From the NCBI GenBank assembly GCA_030447445.1, contig JAUJOW010000010.1, forward strand, positions 1-59,907: a stretch of DNA of 59,907 nt, written 5' to 3'. Numbering within the stretch: the stretch's first letter is position 1; the number at the start of each line of letters is the position of its first letter. Below are positions 48,510 to 57,138 of the stretch, one piece after another. The notes beneath the pieces are model-generated. The model was given only the letters and a program-made list of their open reading frames with translations, was not told where the DNA came from and searched no databases. This stretch comes from Acidimicrobiales bacterium. GTDB taxonomy: Bacteria > Actinomycetota > Acidimicrobiia > Acidimicrobiales > Iamiaceae. Position numbers and translations under genes: made by a program.

Positions 48510-49651
48510 CCACCGCTCCGACCGTTCCCGCCGACCGGGGGCCGTTGCGCTCCCTCCCGCCCATGGACGTGGCCGGACGGGTGGCCCGGCTGCGGGACCA
48601 CCTGGCCGAGGCCGGCGCCGAGGCCCTCCTCGTCACCCGTCTGGTCAACGTCCGCTACCTGACCGGCTTCACCGGGTCGGCGGCGGTCCTCCTCGTGGCC
48701 CCCGACGAGATGCTGTTCGTGTCCGACGGCCGCTACGCCGACCAGGCGACCGCCCAGATCGCCGCCGCCGGCGCCGACGCCCGCGTCGCCATCGCTCCCA
48801 CGGTGACCGGCCAGCGTGACCTCGTGACCGCCGCCGCCGGCGGCATCGGCCGGCTCGGTCTCGAGGCCGACGACGTCACCTGGGCGGCGCAGCGCTCCTA
48901 TGCCGGCGAGTGGTTCCCCGACGCCCAGCTCGTGCCCACCGAGGGCCTCGTCGAGGCCCTGCGGGTGGTCAAGGACGACGGCGAGGTGGCCCGCATCGAG
49001 GCCGCCGCTGCCATCGCCGACGCCGCCCTCGGCGCCGTGCGCCCCCGGATGCTCGACGGACCCACCGAGGCCGACTTCGGCCTCGAGCTCGACACCGAGA
49101 TCCGCCGTCTGGGAGCCGAGGGCACCAGCTTCGAGACCATCGTCGCCGCCGGACCCAACGGGGCCATGCCCCACCACCGCCCCGGGCATCGGGCCATCGC
49201 CGAGGGCGACCTGGTGGTGGTGGACTTCGGTGCGGTGGTGGACGGCTACTGCTCGGACATGACCCGGACGGTCGTGGTCGGTGACCCGTCGCCGACCCAG
49301 CGGCGGATGCTCGAGGTGGTCACGGCCAGCCAGGCCGCCGGGGTCGCCGCTGTGGCCCCCGGCGTGGCCGCCACCGCCGTGGACGGCGCCTGCCGGTCGA
49401 TGATCAGCGAGGCCGGCTGGGGCGAGGCCTTCGTGCACGGCACCGGCCACGGCGTCGGGCTCGAGATCCACGAGGCCCCCCGGGTGGGCACGACGTCGAC
49501 TGCTACGCTCGCCGCCGGCCACGTCGTCACCGTCGAGCCCGGCGTGTACCTCCCCGCCCACGGCGGTGTGCGGGTGGAGGACACCGTGGTGGTCACCACC
49601 GAGGGGTGCCGGCCGTTGACGCTCGCGCCGAAGGACCCCGTGCTCCGCTGA
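48506..49651 (+). CDS. M24 family Xaa-Pro peptidase
   Basis: A 381-residue pita-bread metallopeptidase. An N-terminal creatinase-like domain (V-R-Y-L-T-G-F-T-G-S) precedes the catalytic domain, whose metal ligands are seen as D-F-G-A-V-V-D-G-Y-C-S-D, H-G-T-G-H-G-V-G-L-E-I-H-E and E-P-G-V-Y, with the last Glu in R-V-E-D. It cleaves N-terminal residues before proline. GTG 48506 overlaps aroQ. The pepP-efp order is widespread and links two proline-related functions. Confidence 0.92.
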   Translation: MTTAPTVPADRGPLRSLPPMDVAGRVARLRDHLAEAGAEALLVTRLVNVRYLTGFTGSAAVLLVAPDEMLFVSDGRYADQATAQIAAAGADARVAIAPTVTGQRDLVTAAAGGIGRLGLEADDVTWAAQRSYAGEWFPDAQLVPTEGLVEALRVVKDDGEVARIEAAAAIADAALGAVRPRMLDGPTEADFGLELDTEIRRLGAEGTSFETIVAAGPNGAMPHHRPGHRAIAEGDLVVVDFGAVVDGYCSDMTRTVVVGDPSPTQRRMLEVVTASQAAGVAAVAPGVAATAVDGACRSMISEAGWGEAFVHGTGHGVGLEIHEAPRVGTTSTATLAAGHVVTVEPGVYLPAHGGVRVEDTVVVTTEGCRPLTLAPKDPVLR

Positions 49652-49662
49652 GAGGAACCGCG

Positions 49663-50223
49663 ATGGCGTTGTCCACGAACGACCTGAAGAACGGCATGAC
49701 CCTCGCCCTGCCCGACGGGCTGTTCCAGGTGGTCGAGTTCCAGCACGTGAAGCCGGGCAAGGGGGGCGCCTTCGTGCGCACCACCCTGCGCAACGTGCGC
49801 ACCGGTGCCGTCGTGGACCGCACCTTCCGGGCCGCCGAGAAGGTCGACCAGGCCCGGTTGGACAAGCGGGAGATGCAGTACCTCTACCGGGAGGGCGACG
49901 ACTACGTCTTCATGGACACCAGCTCCTACGAGCAGCTCCCCGTCGGTGCCGACGTGCTCGGCCGGGCCGCCGGCTTCCTCGTCGAGGGAGCCAGCGCCAT
50001 CCTTGCCATGTACGGCGACGAGATCGTCGGCACCGAGCTGCCGGCCTCGGTGGAGCTGTCGGTCACCGACACGGAACCCGGCTTCCAGGGCGACCGGGTC
50101 TCGGGGGCCCGCAAGCCGGCCACCCTCGAGACCGGTGTCGTCGTGCAGGTCCCGCTGTTCGTCAACGTCGGTGACCGCCTCAAGGTGGACACCCGGACGG
50201 GTGAGTACCTCACCCGTGCCTGA
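49663..50223 (+). CDS. efp: Elongation factor P
   Basis: A 186-residue three-domain EF-P that relieves ribosome stalling at polyproline. The start M-A-L-S-T-N-D-L-K-N-G-M and the modification-loop segment K-P-G-K-G-G-A-F-V-R are typical, with the modifiable Lys in the loop at K35. Its C-terminal domain has the V-x-T-x-T-G-E-Y signature. ATG 49663 has GAGAGGA about 7 nt upstream. Pro-rich products nearby (SecD, the zinc-ribbon protein) would need it. nusB overlaps its end. Confidence 0.96.
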   Translation: MALSTNDLKNGMTLALPDGLFQVVEFQHVKPGKGGAFVRTTLRNVRTGAVVDRTFRAAEKVDQARLDKREMQYLYREGDDYVFMDTSSYEQLPVGADVLGRAAGFLVEGASAILAMYGDEIVGTELPASVELSVTDTEPGFQGDRVSGARKPATLETGVVVQVPLFVNVGDRLKVDTRTGEYLTRA

Positions 50224-50644
50224 ACCGGCCGAGGCCCCGCTGGCCTCCGGCTCACGGCGGGCGGCCCGGGAGCGGGCCCTCGGCCTGCTCTACGAGGCCG
50301 ACGTCAAGTCCCAGGGGCCGGCCGCCGTCGTGGCCGCCCTGCCCGTCGCCCCCGACGACTACGCCGCCGAGGTCGTCGTCGGCGTGGGCGAGCACGTGCG
50401 GGACATCGACGAGCTGCTCGGCCGGTTCGCCCGCAACTGGGACGTCGACCGCATGCCGGCTCTCGACCGAGCCGTCCTGCGCCTCGCCGCCTACGAGCTC
50501 GTGCACCGGCCCGACGTGCCCCGCAACGTGATCATCAACGAGGCCGTCGAGCTGGCCAAGCGCTTCTCGACCGACGACAGCGGCCGGTTCGTGAACGGGA
50601 TGCTGGCCCGGATCGCCGACGAGGTCCGCCCCGTCCCGAGCTAG
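50216..50644 (+). CDS. nusB: Transcription antitermination factor NusB
   Basis: A 142-residue all-helical protein binding boxA RNA with NusE. The typical starts are present: S-R-R-A-A-R-E-R-A-L-G-L-L-Y-E-A-D near the N-terminus, P-A-L-D-R-A-V-L-R-L-A-A-Y-E-L in the middle and N-E-A-V-E-L-A-K-R-F-S at the end, with F-V-N-G-M-L closing. GTG 50216 overlaps efp by 8 nt. It ends the operon, 20 bp from a convergent gene with no visible terminator. Confidence 0.94.
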   Translation: MPEPAEAPLASGSRRAARERALGLLYEADVKSQGPAAVVAALPVAPDDYAAEVVVGVGEHVRDIDELLGRFARNWDVDRMPALDRAVLRLAAYELVHRPDVPRNVIINEAVELAKRFSTDDSGRFVNGMLARIADEVRPVPS

Positions 50645-50663
50645 CCGACCGCTCCGCGATCCG

Positions 50664-53069
50664 CTACTCCTCGGTCGAGGTGGCCTCTATGGTCACGTCG
50701 CCGGCCACGTTGTTGACGGCGGCGATGCGCAGCTCGAAGGTCTCGGGGTCGTCGGGGAAGAACGTGACCCCCTCGTCGAGGCCGGGTCCTTGGGAGTTGT
50801 AGGGGGTCTGGGTCCCGTCGGGGTCGACGACGGTGACGATCACGTCGAGGTACGGGTTGACCGGCGTGACCACCACGTCGACGGTGGCTCCTCCGTTCAC
50901 CTCCAGGTCGATGACCAGGACGCTGCCCGGACCGGTGATGGTCCCCTCGGCGGCATCGGTGGTGCCGTCGCCGAGGCGGAAGTCGAACGCCTCGTCGACC
51001 AGGAGGGTGTACTCCTCGTCGGTCTCCTCGAAGGTGGAGACCCGCACGCGGTACTCGCCGTCGTCCTCGATCGGGTAGGTGTCGTCGACGGTCTCCTCCA
51101 CCGGCTCCCGGTCGGCGTCGAGCAGCTCGGCCACGACGTCGGTGTTGTCGACCTCGATGGTCAGCTCCTGGTCGGCCTCGGCCTCGAAGACGTACTCCAC
51201 GATCTCGCCGTCATCGGCCAGCTCGCCTTCCACCGGCTCGCCGAGGGTCAGGTCCTCCTCAGCCACCGGCTGCACCGTGAGCGTGGCCGTGCCGGTGTCG
51301 AAGTGCTCCTGTTGGATCACGACCTTGTAGGTCCCCGCCACCGCCGCCTCGACGACCTCGAAGCTGTCGACGACCTGACTGTCAGGGTCGTACACGAGAG
51401 CGTAGGCGTCGTCCTCCTCCACCGAGTAGGTGAAGGCGTCGCCCTCCTCGACCTCGAGGTCGTAGACGGCGTACCCGGCGTCGTTCAGCTTGGCATCGAG
51501 GGGTTCGCCGGGGGTGACCTCACCGACGGCGTCATCGGTGTGCTGGATCGCGGTGAGGCGGTTGACGAGCGGGCGGTCGAGCTTGGGCAGGATCTGGCGG
51601 CCGTACTCGAGGAGCGTGGAGACTGGGCTCACCCGCCACCCGCCGTCCTCCTCCACGGCGACGAGGAAGGCCTCGGTCAGCCCCACCCGCCGCGTGTCGG
51701 CGGTGATGCAGTCCTCGCTGTCGGAGCGATCGCCGTCGGAGTCCTCGCCGGTGACGGCCAGGCAGCGACCGTCCCAGGTGAAGTCGGCCCGGCGGTCCTC
51801 GCCGTCCTCGGTCCAGGTGACCGTCCCGTCCACGGCCGTGACCACCACCTTGACGCCGCCTTCGTCGAGGGGTTGCTCGTCGAGCTCGAGCGACTCCACG
51901 GTGGCGCCGGCGTCTCGGATCTCGGCCTCGTCGAAGGCCTGGTCGATGAGCTCGGCGACGCCGGCCCGGTAGCTGCGCAGGATGGCCAGCTCGTCGTCGG
52001 AGAGCTGGGCGGTGGCGGCGTCGGCGTCGATGTCGGCGATGGCCTCGGAAAGCTGCTCCACCGCCTCGGTCGGTGATTCGGCGGTCGCCTCGGCGTCCTC
52101 CTCCTCGTCGAAGCGACCGGGGGACAGGCCGTTCAGGGCGGCGACGTACTCGGCGGCGGTGTACATGGGGCTGACGTACCAGCCGCCGTCCCGTTTCACC
52201 ATCATGAGGAACGGATCCTGCTCGGGGCCCGAGCCGTCCGGCTGGTAGCGGAGGTCGTCGGCGGTGACCGAGCCGGTGGTGCGCTCGTCGAGCTCGTCGG
52301 GTTCCTCGGGTTCCTGGCCCTCGGCCTCGTCGGCGTCCTCCTCCTCCATCTGCTGCTCGATGACGGCCTGGACCTTGGGCGCCAGCCGGGAGCGCCGGAC
52401 GTCGTAGTCGATCGAGCCACCGGTGACGGTCACCTTGGCCACGTCGGGGCCGAGCTCTTCCACCTCGTAGGTGAGGCCCTTGGTGGTGAGGTCGACGCCG
52501 GCGAAGGTGTTGTCGCCCTTCCCGGCGAAGCCGAGCTCGGCGGCCTGGTCCCTGGCGTCGCCGTAGAGGTCGCCGAGGGTGCGGACCTCGTCGGGGTTCA
52601 TGGTGGCGATGGCCGCCGCGGGATCCTCGGCGGCGACCGCCTCGGCCAACGCGCGAGCGGCCGCCTCCGGGTCCTCCTCGCCGCCGCTCGACCCGCTCGT
52701 GGCCTGGATGATGGCGAAGGCGATCCCCCCGAGCGCCAGCACACCCACGAGCACCAGCACCACGGCCAGCAGGCCCCGCTTCGGCTTGGTCGGCGCCGGG
52801 GGAGGGGCGCCCGGGCCCGTCCACGTCGGGGGAGGCACGGGGGCAAAGGTGGGAGGGGGCGCCGCCGGTGGACGCCCGCCCGGCCCGACCGGTGCCGCCG
52901 CCGGGCCCGCCGGCGGCCCGGGGGGTGGCGGTGGCCCCTGCGGCACGGGCGGCGGGGGCCCGCTCGGGGGGGTGGCCCAGCCTCCCGGGGGGGCGGGGCG
53001 CGGCGTGCCGCAGGCTGGGCAGTAGGACCGGTCAGGATCGAGGGCGGTGCCGCAGTGGGTGCAGAACAT
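50664..53069 (-). CDS. Zinc-ribbon, single-span membrane protein with large acidic ectodomain
   Basis: An 801-residue protein. Residues 1-20 form a zinc ribbon (C3-x-x-C6 and C17-x-x-C20). A Pro/Gly-rich linker follows (about 25-95), then a basic K-P-K-R-G and a membrane helix at about 100-122. The remaining 680 residues are exported and strikingly acidic (many E-E, D-D pairs). A C-terminal third reads as two or three beta-sandwich pre-peptidase-like repeats (Y-x-F-x-A-E-A-D, Y-R-V-R-V-S-T). No enzymatic motif is seen. ATG 53069 is the start; a small four-helix protein is encoded 20 bp upstream in the same operon. Function unknown. Confidence 0.75.
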   Translation of the reverse strand: MFCTHCGTALDPDRSYCPACGTPRPAPPGGWATPPSGPPPPVPQGPPPPPGPPAGPAAAPVGPGGRPPAAPPPTFAPVPPPTWTGPGAPPPAPTKPKRGLLAVVLVLVGVLALGGIAFAIIQATSGSSGGEEDPEAAARALAEAVAAEDPAAAIATMNPDEVRTLGDLYGDARDQAAELGFAGKGDNTFAGVDLTTKGLTYEVEELGPDVAKVTVTGGSIDYDVRRSRLAPKVQAVIEQQMEEEDADEAEGQEPEEPDELDERTTGSVTADDLRYQPDGSGPEQDPFLMMVKRDGGWYVSPMYTAAEYVAALNGLSPGRFDEEEDAEATAESPTEAVEQLSEAIADIDADAATAQLSDDELAILRSYRAGVAELIDQAFDEAEIRDAGATVESLELDEQPLDEGGVKVVVTAVDGTVTWTEDGEDRRADFTWDGRCLAVTGEDSDGDRSDSEDCITADTRRVGLTEAFLVAVEEDGGWRVSPVSTLLEYGRQILPKLDRPLVNRLTAIQHTDDAVGEVTPGEPLDAKLNDAGYAVYDLEVEEGDAFTYSVEEDDAYALVYDPDSQVVDSFEVVEAAVAGTYKVVIQQEHFDTGTATLTVQPVAEEDLTLGEPVEGELADDGEIVEYVFEAEADQELTIEVDNTDVVAELLDADREPVEETVDDTYPIEDDGEYRVRVSTFEETDEEYTLLVDEAFDFRLGDGTTDAAEGTITGPGSVLVIDLEVNGGATVDVVVTPVNPYLDVIVTVVDPDGTQTPYNSQGPGLDEGVTFFPDDPETFELRIAAVNNVAGDVTIEATSTEE

Positions 53070-53089
53070 GGGGGCTCCGGGTGGGGCGG

Positions 53090-53566
53090 TCAGCGGAGGT
53101 GCCGGGCGGGGTCGGTGGCCGCAGCCGTGATCGACACCGCACCGAGGGCCAGTCCGACGAGGGCGAGGACGGCCCCGGTTCCCATCTCGAGCCGGTCGCG
53201 CTGGGGGAGGGCGGCGACGGTGGCCACCGTTACGGCGGCGGCCGGGACGACCCCGGCGAGGGCCGTGACCACGCCGGCCCGCCCACCGAGCCCACAACCG
53301 ATGAAGAGCAGCGCGCCGGCCACCGGGACCAGGTAGATGCAGAACCCGAGCCAGGCCGGGGCCCAGGCCTCCACCGTGCCCGACAGCAAGAGGTCGGCCA
53401 GGCGGTTGGCGGCGATGCTCGAGCCGGTGCCTCGTGCCGCCCAGGGGAGGAAGGTGGCAGCCAGGAGGAGCGCGCCCCCGGCGACGCCGGCCACCACCTG
53501 CACGGCCCGCCGGATCGAGACGCCCCCGATCGGAGCCACGACGGCCGGGTCTGCTCGGCTCGCCAT
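53090..53566 (-). CDS. Four-helix integral membrane protein
   Basis: A 158-residue protein with four hydrophobic segments. The first (V-V-A-G-V-A-G-G-A-L-L-L-A-A) ends in the T-F-L-P-W motif, and the rest of the first loop is polar. No known enzymatic motif. ATG 53566 is preferred over ATG 53590 because a TAGCGT box lies 8 nt before it, giving leaderless translation. It is the first gene of a two-gene unit with the zinc-ribbon protein. Confidence 0.7.
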   Translation of the reverse strand: MASRADPAVVAPIGGVSIRRAVQVVAGVAGGALLLAATFLPWAARGTGSSIAANRLADLLLSGTVEAWAPAWLGFCIYLVPVAGALLFIGCGLGGRAGVVTALAGVVPAAAVTVATVAALPQRDRLEMGTGAVLALVGLALGAVSITAAATDPARHLR

Positions 53567-53574
53567 GGACGCCG

Positions 53575-53580
53575 ACGCTA
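53575..53580 (-). promoter_or_regulatory. Leaderless -10 box (TAGCGT) for the four-helix protein
   Basis: On the minus strand TAGCGT is followed by an 8-nt spacer and ATG 53566. It lies in the 33-bp gap to the divergent acetyltransferase, so the two units share a very short intergenic region. Confidence 0.5.
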
Positions 53581-53599
53581 CCAGCGCCATGATTCCCGG

Positions 53600-54151
53600 G
53601 TGCCTCGGCCCCTTGCCCCTCCCGACCCGCCGCTCGGTGACGGACCGGCCGGGATCCGCCTGCGTCCCTGGCGGCCTGCCGACGCCGATGCCCTGGCCGC
53701 GGCGTGGGCCGATGCCGCCATCGCCGACCACTGCGGCGTACCCCCCGGCTGCGGTGTGGCCGGCGCCCGCGGCTGGATCGAGGGGTGGGCGCAGCGGGCT
53801 GGTGACGGCCGGGCCCTCGACCTCGTCGTGGCCTCCTCGGTCTCCTCGGCCGTGCTCGGCGAGGTCGGGCTGAGCCCCTTCCTCGTCCCCGGTTCAGGGC
53901 GGGTGGTCACGGACGTCTACGAGCTCGGGTGGTGGATCGGGCCGGCGGCGCGGGGTCGGGGGACGGCGTCGACCGCCGTCGCCCTCGTGGCCGACTGGGC
54001 CCTTTCCACCCTGGCCCCCGCCCGCCTGGTGGCCCGGATCCGGCCCGGTCACCTCGCCTCCGAAGCGGTGGCCACCGCCGCCGGGTTCGGACGGCGGGGC
54101 CGGCTCGACGACCACCACGACATGTGGGCCCGAGCGAGACGGGCCGGATGA
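53600..54151 (+). CDS. GNAT family N-acetyltransferase
   Basis: A 183-residue GNAT protein of the RimJ/RimL-like type. It starts with I-R-L-R-P-W-R-P-A-D-A-D-A-L, and the acetyl-CoA loop is W-W-I-G-P-A-A-R-G-R-G-T-A-S-T, an R-G-x-G-x-A-type motif. The C-terminal A-T-A-A-G-F-G-R-R-G matches the usual beta-6/7 region. The acetyl acceptor is unknown. GTG 53600 is the best start. A repeat array begins at its stop codon. Confidence 0.85.
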   Translation: MPRPLAPPDPPLGDGPAGIRLRPWRPADADALAAAWADAAIADHCGVPPGCGVAGARGWIEGWAQRAGDGRALDLVVASSVSSAVLGEVGLSPFLVPGSGRVVTDVYELGWWIGPAARGRGTASTAVALVADWALSTLAPARLVARIRPGHLASEAVATAAGFGRRGRLDDHHDMWARARRAG

Positions 54152-54254
54152 GACCGGCCCGAAGAGGACCGGCCCGAAGAGGACCGGCCCGAAGAAGACC
54201 GGCCCGGAGAAGACCGGCCCGGAGAAGACCGGCCCGGAGAAGACCGGCCCGGAG
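54151..54254 (+). repeat. Seven tandem 15-bp repeats between the acetyltransferase and pyrR
   Basis: Units such as AAGACCGGCCCGGAG run from 54151 to 54254 (one of 14 nt, six of 15 nt) with two variants: the first three units end GAAG, the last four are identical and end GGAG. The first unit also pairs with GGGCCGG at 54141-54147 to form a hairpin across the stop codon. The array is minisatellite-like. Confidence 0.9.
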
Positions 54255-54266
54255 ACGAGACGGTGG

Positions 54267-54272
54267 TACGGT
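54267..54272 (+). promoter_or_regulatory. pyrR: Candidate -10 box (TACGGT) of the pyr operon
   Basis: TACGGT lies immediately after the repeat array. Transcription from about 54279 would give a leader of roughly 48 nt containing the PyrR-type hairpin and the ribosome-binding site. Confidence 0.45.
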
Positions 54273-54289
54273 GCCGTCCTGACCGTGAA

Positions 54290-54309
54290 GCGGGTCCGGT
54301 GAGGCCCGC
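54290..54309 (+). promoter_or_regulatory. PyrR-binding hairpin in the pyr leader
   Basis: GCGGGTC (54290-54296) pairs with GGCCCGC (54303-54309) including one G-U pair. The loop region spells UCCGGUGAGG (54295-54304), which fits the PyrR binding core UCCNGNGAGG known from Bacillus leaders. The ribosome-binding site GGCAGGAGGA starts 2 nt after the hairpin and GTG 54327 follows. PyrR binding here should block translation initiation, the mechanism proposed for mycobacteria; this is inferred. Confidence 0.7.
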
Positions 54310-54326
54310 ACGGCAGGAGGACCGGC

Positions 54327-54893
54327 GTGGCCGAACGCGAACGACGCAGTGCGCCCCCCTACGGGGGTGTGTTCGTTCCTCGCACGCGCGTCATGGAGCG
54401 CGACGACCTCCATCGGGCGATCTGGCGGATGGCTCACGAGATCATCGAGCGCAACCACGGGCTCGACGGGGTCGAGCTGATCGGGCTCCAGACCGGCGGC
54501 GTGGCCGTGGCCGAGCGCCTGGGCGAGGCCCTGTTCGCGATCGAGCAGGTCTCCCTGCCCGTCCAGACCCTCGACGTGGCCTTCTACCGCGACGACATCG
54601 GCCTGCGGCCGGTGCTGCCCGAGGCCGTCACCGACATCACCGCCGATCTCGACGGCAAGATCGTCGTGCTGGTCGACGACGTCCTGTTCACCGGGCGGAC
54701 GATCCGCGCCGCCCTCAACGCCCTCGGCGACTACGGCCGGCCGCGGGCGGTGCAGCTGGCGGTGATGATCGACCGTGGTCATCGGGAGCTGCCCATCCGG
54801 CCCGACTTCGTCGGCAAGAACCTCCCCACCCGGCGCGACGAGGTCGTCGACGTGCACGCCGACGGGGTCGACCTCGGCGAGATGCGCAAGTGA
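54327..54893 (+). CDS. pyrR: Bifunctional pyr operon regulator/uracil phosphoribosyltransferase PyrR
   Basis: A 188-residue phosphoribosyltransferase-fold protein that binds pyr leader RNA in response to UMP and can also make UMP from uracil. The PRPP loop is [13 protein letters not shown], and [14 protein letters not shown] and the G-L-Q-T-G-G-V region match the family. GTG 54327 has GGAGGA 6 nt upstream. It leads a fully overlapping pyrR-pyrB-pyrC-carA-carB operon, and its own leader carries the binding hairpin. Confidence 0.95.
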   Translation: MAERERRSAPPYGGVFVPRTRVMERDDLHRAIWRMAHEIIERNHGLDGVELIGLQTGGVAVAERLGEALFAIEQVSLPVQTLDVAFYRDDIGLRPVLPEAVTDITADLDGKIVVLVDDVLFTGRTIRAALNALGDYGRPRAVQLAVMIDRGHRELPIRPDFVGKNLPTRRDEVVDVHADGVDLGEMRK

Positions 54894-55858
54894 CGATCGC
54901 CGATCTGCTCTCCATCGACGACCTCGGCGGGGCCGATGGCATCGAGGACGTGCTGCGGCTCACCGACTCCTTCGTCGAGGTGACCGAGCGGTCGATCCCC
55001 AGGGTGCCGGCGCTGCGGGGCAAGACGGTGGCGTCGCTCTTCTACGAGGACTCGACCCGCACCCGCATGTCGTTCGAGACCGCCGCCAAGCGGCTGTCGG
55101 CGGACACCATGAGCTTCAGCGTGGCCAGCTCGTCGGTGAAGAAGGGCGAGTCGTTGCGCGACACCGCCCTCACCATCGAAGCCATGGGCGTCGACGCCAT
55201 CGTCGTCCGCCACTCCTCCTCGGGCGCTCCCCACCGGGTGGCGGGATGGGTCGACGCCGCCGTGGTCAACGCCGGCGACGGCTGGCACGAGCACCCCACC
55301 CAGGCGCTCCTCGACTGCTACACGATCCGCCAGCGACTCGGTGGTCTCGGCGGCCTGCACATCATGATCGTCGGAGACGTCAAGCACTCCCGGGTGGCTC
55401 GCTCCGACGTGGCCGCCTTCAGCGCGCTCGGAGCCGAAGTCACCCTTGTGGCCCCGCCCACGTTGCTGCCGCCCAGCCTCGAGGGGTGGCCGGTCCGGGT
55501 CAGCCACGATCTCGACACCGTGCTGCCCGGCGCTGACGTCGTGTACCTGCTGCGGATGCAACAGGAGCGGATGACCGAGGCGCTCCTGCCGACCCTGCGG
55601 GAGTACACCACCCGCTACGGGCTCTCCCGGCGCCGGGCCGAGCGTCTCGGCGCGGGGGCGGTGGTGATGCACCCCGGCCCCATGAACCGGGGCGTCGAGA
55701 TCGCCCCCGAGGTCGCCGACCTGCCCCAGGCCGCCATCATCGACCAGGTGCGCAACGGCGTGGCGGTGCGCATGGCCGTGCTGTACCTCCTCCTTGGATC
55801 CGGCCCCGAGAAGGTGCCGACGGCCGAACGGCTGGTCGAGCAGGCCGGCGTGGCGTGA
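54890..55858 (+). CDS. pyrB: Aspartate carbamoyltransferase catalytic subunit
   Basis: A 322-residue ATCase catalytic chain. The carbamoyl phosphate site S-T-R-T-R-M-S-F-E, the H-P-T-Q-A-L-L-D loop and the aspartate site [10 protein letters not shown] are all visible. No pyrI regulatory gene follows; pyrC does, so a PyrB-PyrC complex of the type known in several bacteria is possible. GTG 54890 overlaps pyrR (GTGA). Confidence 0.96.
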   Translation: MTIADLLSIDDLGGADGIEDVLRLTDSFVEVTERSIPRVPALRGKTVASLFYEDSTRTRMSFETAAKRLSADTMSFSVASSSVKKGESLRDTALTIEAMGVDAIVVRHSSSGAPHRVAGWVDAAVVNAGDGWHEHPTQALLDCYTIRQRLGGLGGLHIMIVGDVKHSRVARSDVAAFSALGAEVTLVAPPTLLPPSLEGWPVRVSHDLDTVLPGADVVYLLRMQQERMTEALLPTLREYTTRYGLSRRRAERLGAGAVVMHPGPMNRGVEIAPEVADLPQAAIIDQVRNGVAVRMAVLYLLLGSGPEKVPTAERLVEQAGVA

Positions 55859-57138
55859 CCGGCTCGTTGGTGCTGAAGGGCGGCCGGGTGCTCGACGCCG
55901 GCGGCGGCCGCGACGGCGACGTGGCCATCTCCGGGGGCCGCATCGTGGCCATCGGGCCCGACCTCTCCGGGGACCGTGTGCTCGACGCTGGCGGGTGCGT
56001 GGTCGCCCCCGGCCTCGTGGACCTCCACGCCCACCTCCGCCAGCCCGGCCACGAGGAGGCCGAGACCATCGAGACCGGCAGCCGAGCCGCTGCCCTCGGC
56101 GGGTTCACCGCCGTGGTGGCCATGCCCAACACCGAGCCGGCCATCGACGGGGCCGGCGTGGTCCGCGAGGTGCAGGAGCTCGGCCGCACCGCCCTGTGCG
56201 ACGTGTTCCCGGCCGGGGCCATCACGCTCGGACGGGCCGGCCACCGCCTGGCCCCGATGGCCGAGATGGCCGAGCTCGGCGTTCGCATGTTCACCGACGA
56301 CGGCGCCGGCGTCCAGGACAACGGCCTGATGCGGCGGGCCATGGAGTACGCCGCCGGCCTCCCCCGCCCGGTGGTGCTGGCCCAGCACTGCGAGGACGGC
56401 GCCCTCTGCGGCGGCGGGCACATGCACGAGGGGGAGTGGTCGAGCCGGCTGGGGATCGCCGGCCAACCAGCCGAGGCCGAGGAGCTCATGGTGATGCGGG
56501 ACATCGCCCTCGCTCGCCTCACCGGGGCCCGTACCCACTTCCAGCACCTGTCGACGGCCGGTTCGCTGTCCATGGTCAGGGCCGCCCGCGGTGGCGGCCT
56601 GGCCGTCACCGCCGAGGCCACCACCCACCACTTCACGCTGACCCACGCGGCGTGCGCCTCCTATGACCCCGTCTACAAGGTCAACCCGCCCCTGCGCACC
56701 GATGCCGACGTGGCCGCCGTCCGGCAGGGTCTGGCCGAGGGAGCCATCGACGCCATCGCCACCGACCACGCCCCCCACACCCAGGAGGCCAAGGAGCAGC
56801 CCTTCGACGAGGCCCCGCCCGGCATGCTCGGCCTGGAGACGGCCCTGGCCCTGGCCCTCTCCGAGCTCGACCTGCCCATCGAGGGCGTGCTGGCGCTGCT
56901 CTCCTGGCAGCCAGCGGCCATCGCCGGCGTCGAGGACGACCACGGCGGTCCCGTGGCCGAGGGCCGCCCCGCCAACCTCTGTGTGGTCGACCCCGACCAC
57001 GCCTGGACCGTCGACCCGGCCCGGTCGGCCAGCCGCAGCCGCAACTCACCGTACGCCGGTCGCCGGCTGCGGGGCCGGGTCCGTCACACCGTGCTCCGCG
57101 GCGAACCGGTGGTGGTCGACGGTGAGGCGCAGCGGTGA
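55855..57138 (+). CDS. pyrC: Dihydroorotase
   Basis: A 427-residue type I amidohydrolase-fold enzyme. The metal-binding motif is [10 protein letters not shown] near residue 57, later histidines lie in T-T-H-H-F-T-L-T and the catalytic Asp in A-T-D-H-A-P-H. The carboxylated-lysine position of type I enzymes appears replaced by Asp in F-T-D-D-G, as in Aquifex-like/type I variants, which deserves an alignment. GTG 55855 overlaps pyrB; the stop overlaps carA. Confidence 0.95.
   Translation: MTGSLVLKGGRVLDAGGGRDGDVAISGGRIVAIGPDLSGDRVLDAGGCVVAPGLVDLHAHLRQPGHEEAETIETGSRAAALGGFTAVVAMPNTEPAIDGAGVVREVQELGRTALCDVFPAGAITLGRAGHRLAPMAEMAELGVRMFTDDGAGVQDNGLMRRAMEYAAGLPRPVVLAQHCEDGALCGGGHMHEGEWSSRLGIAGQPAEAEELMVMRDIALARLTGARTHFQHLSTAGSLSMVRAARGGGLAVTAEATTHHFTLTHAACASYDPVYKVNPPLRTDADVAAVRQGLAEGAIDAIATDHAPHTQEAKEQPFDEAPPGMLGLETALALALSELDLPIEGVLALLSWQPAAIAGVEDDHGGPVAEGRPANLCVVDPDHAWTVDPARSASRSRNSPYAGRRLRGRVRHTVLRGEPVVVDGEAQR

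Noticed and set aside
54151..54254. CRISPR array
   Set aside because: The repeats are contiguous 15-bp units without unique spacers and there are no cas genes; it is a simple tandem repeat.
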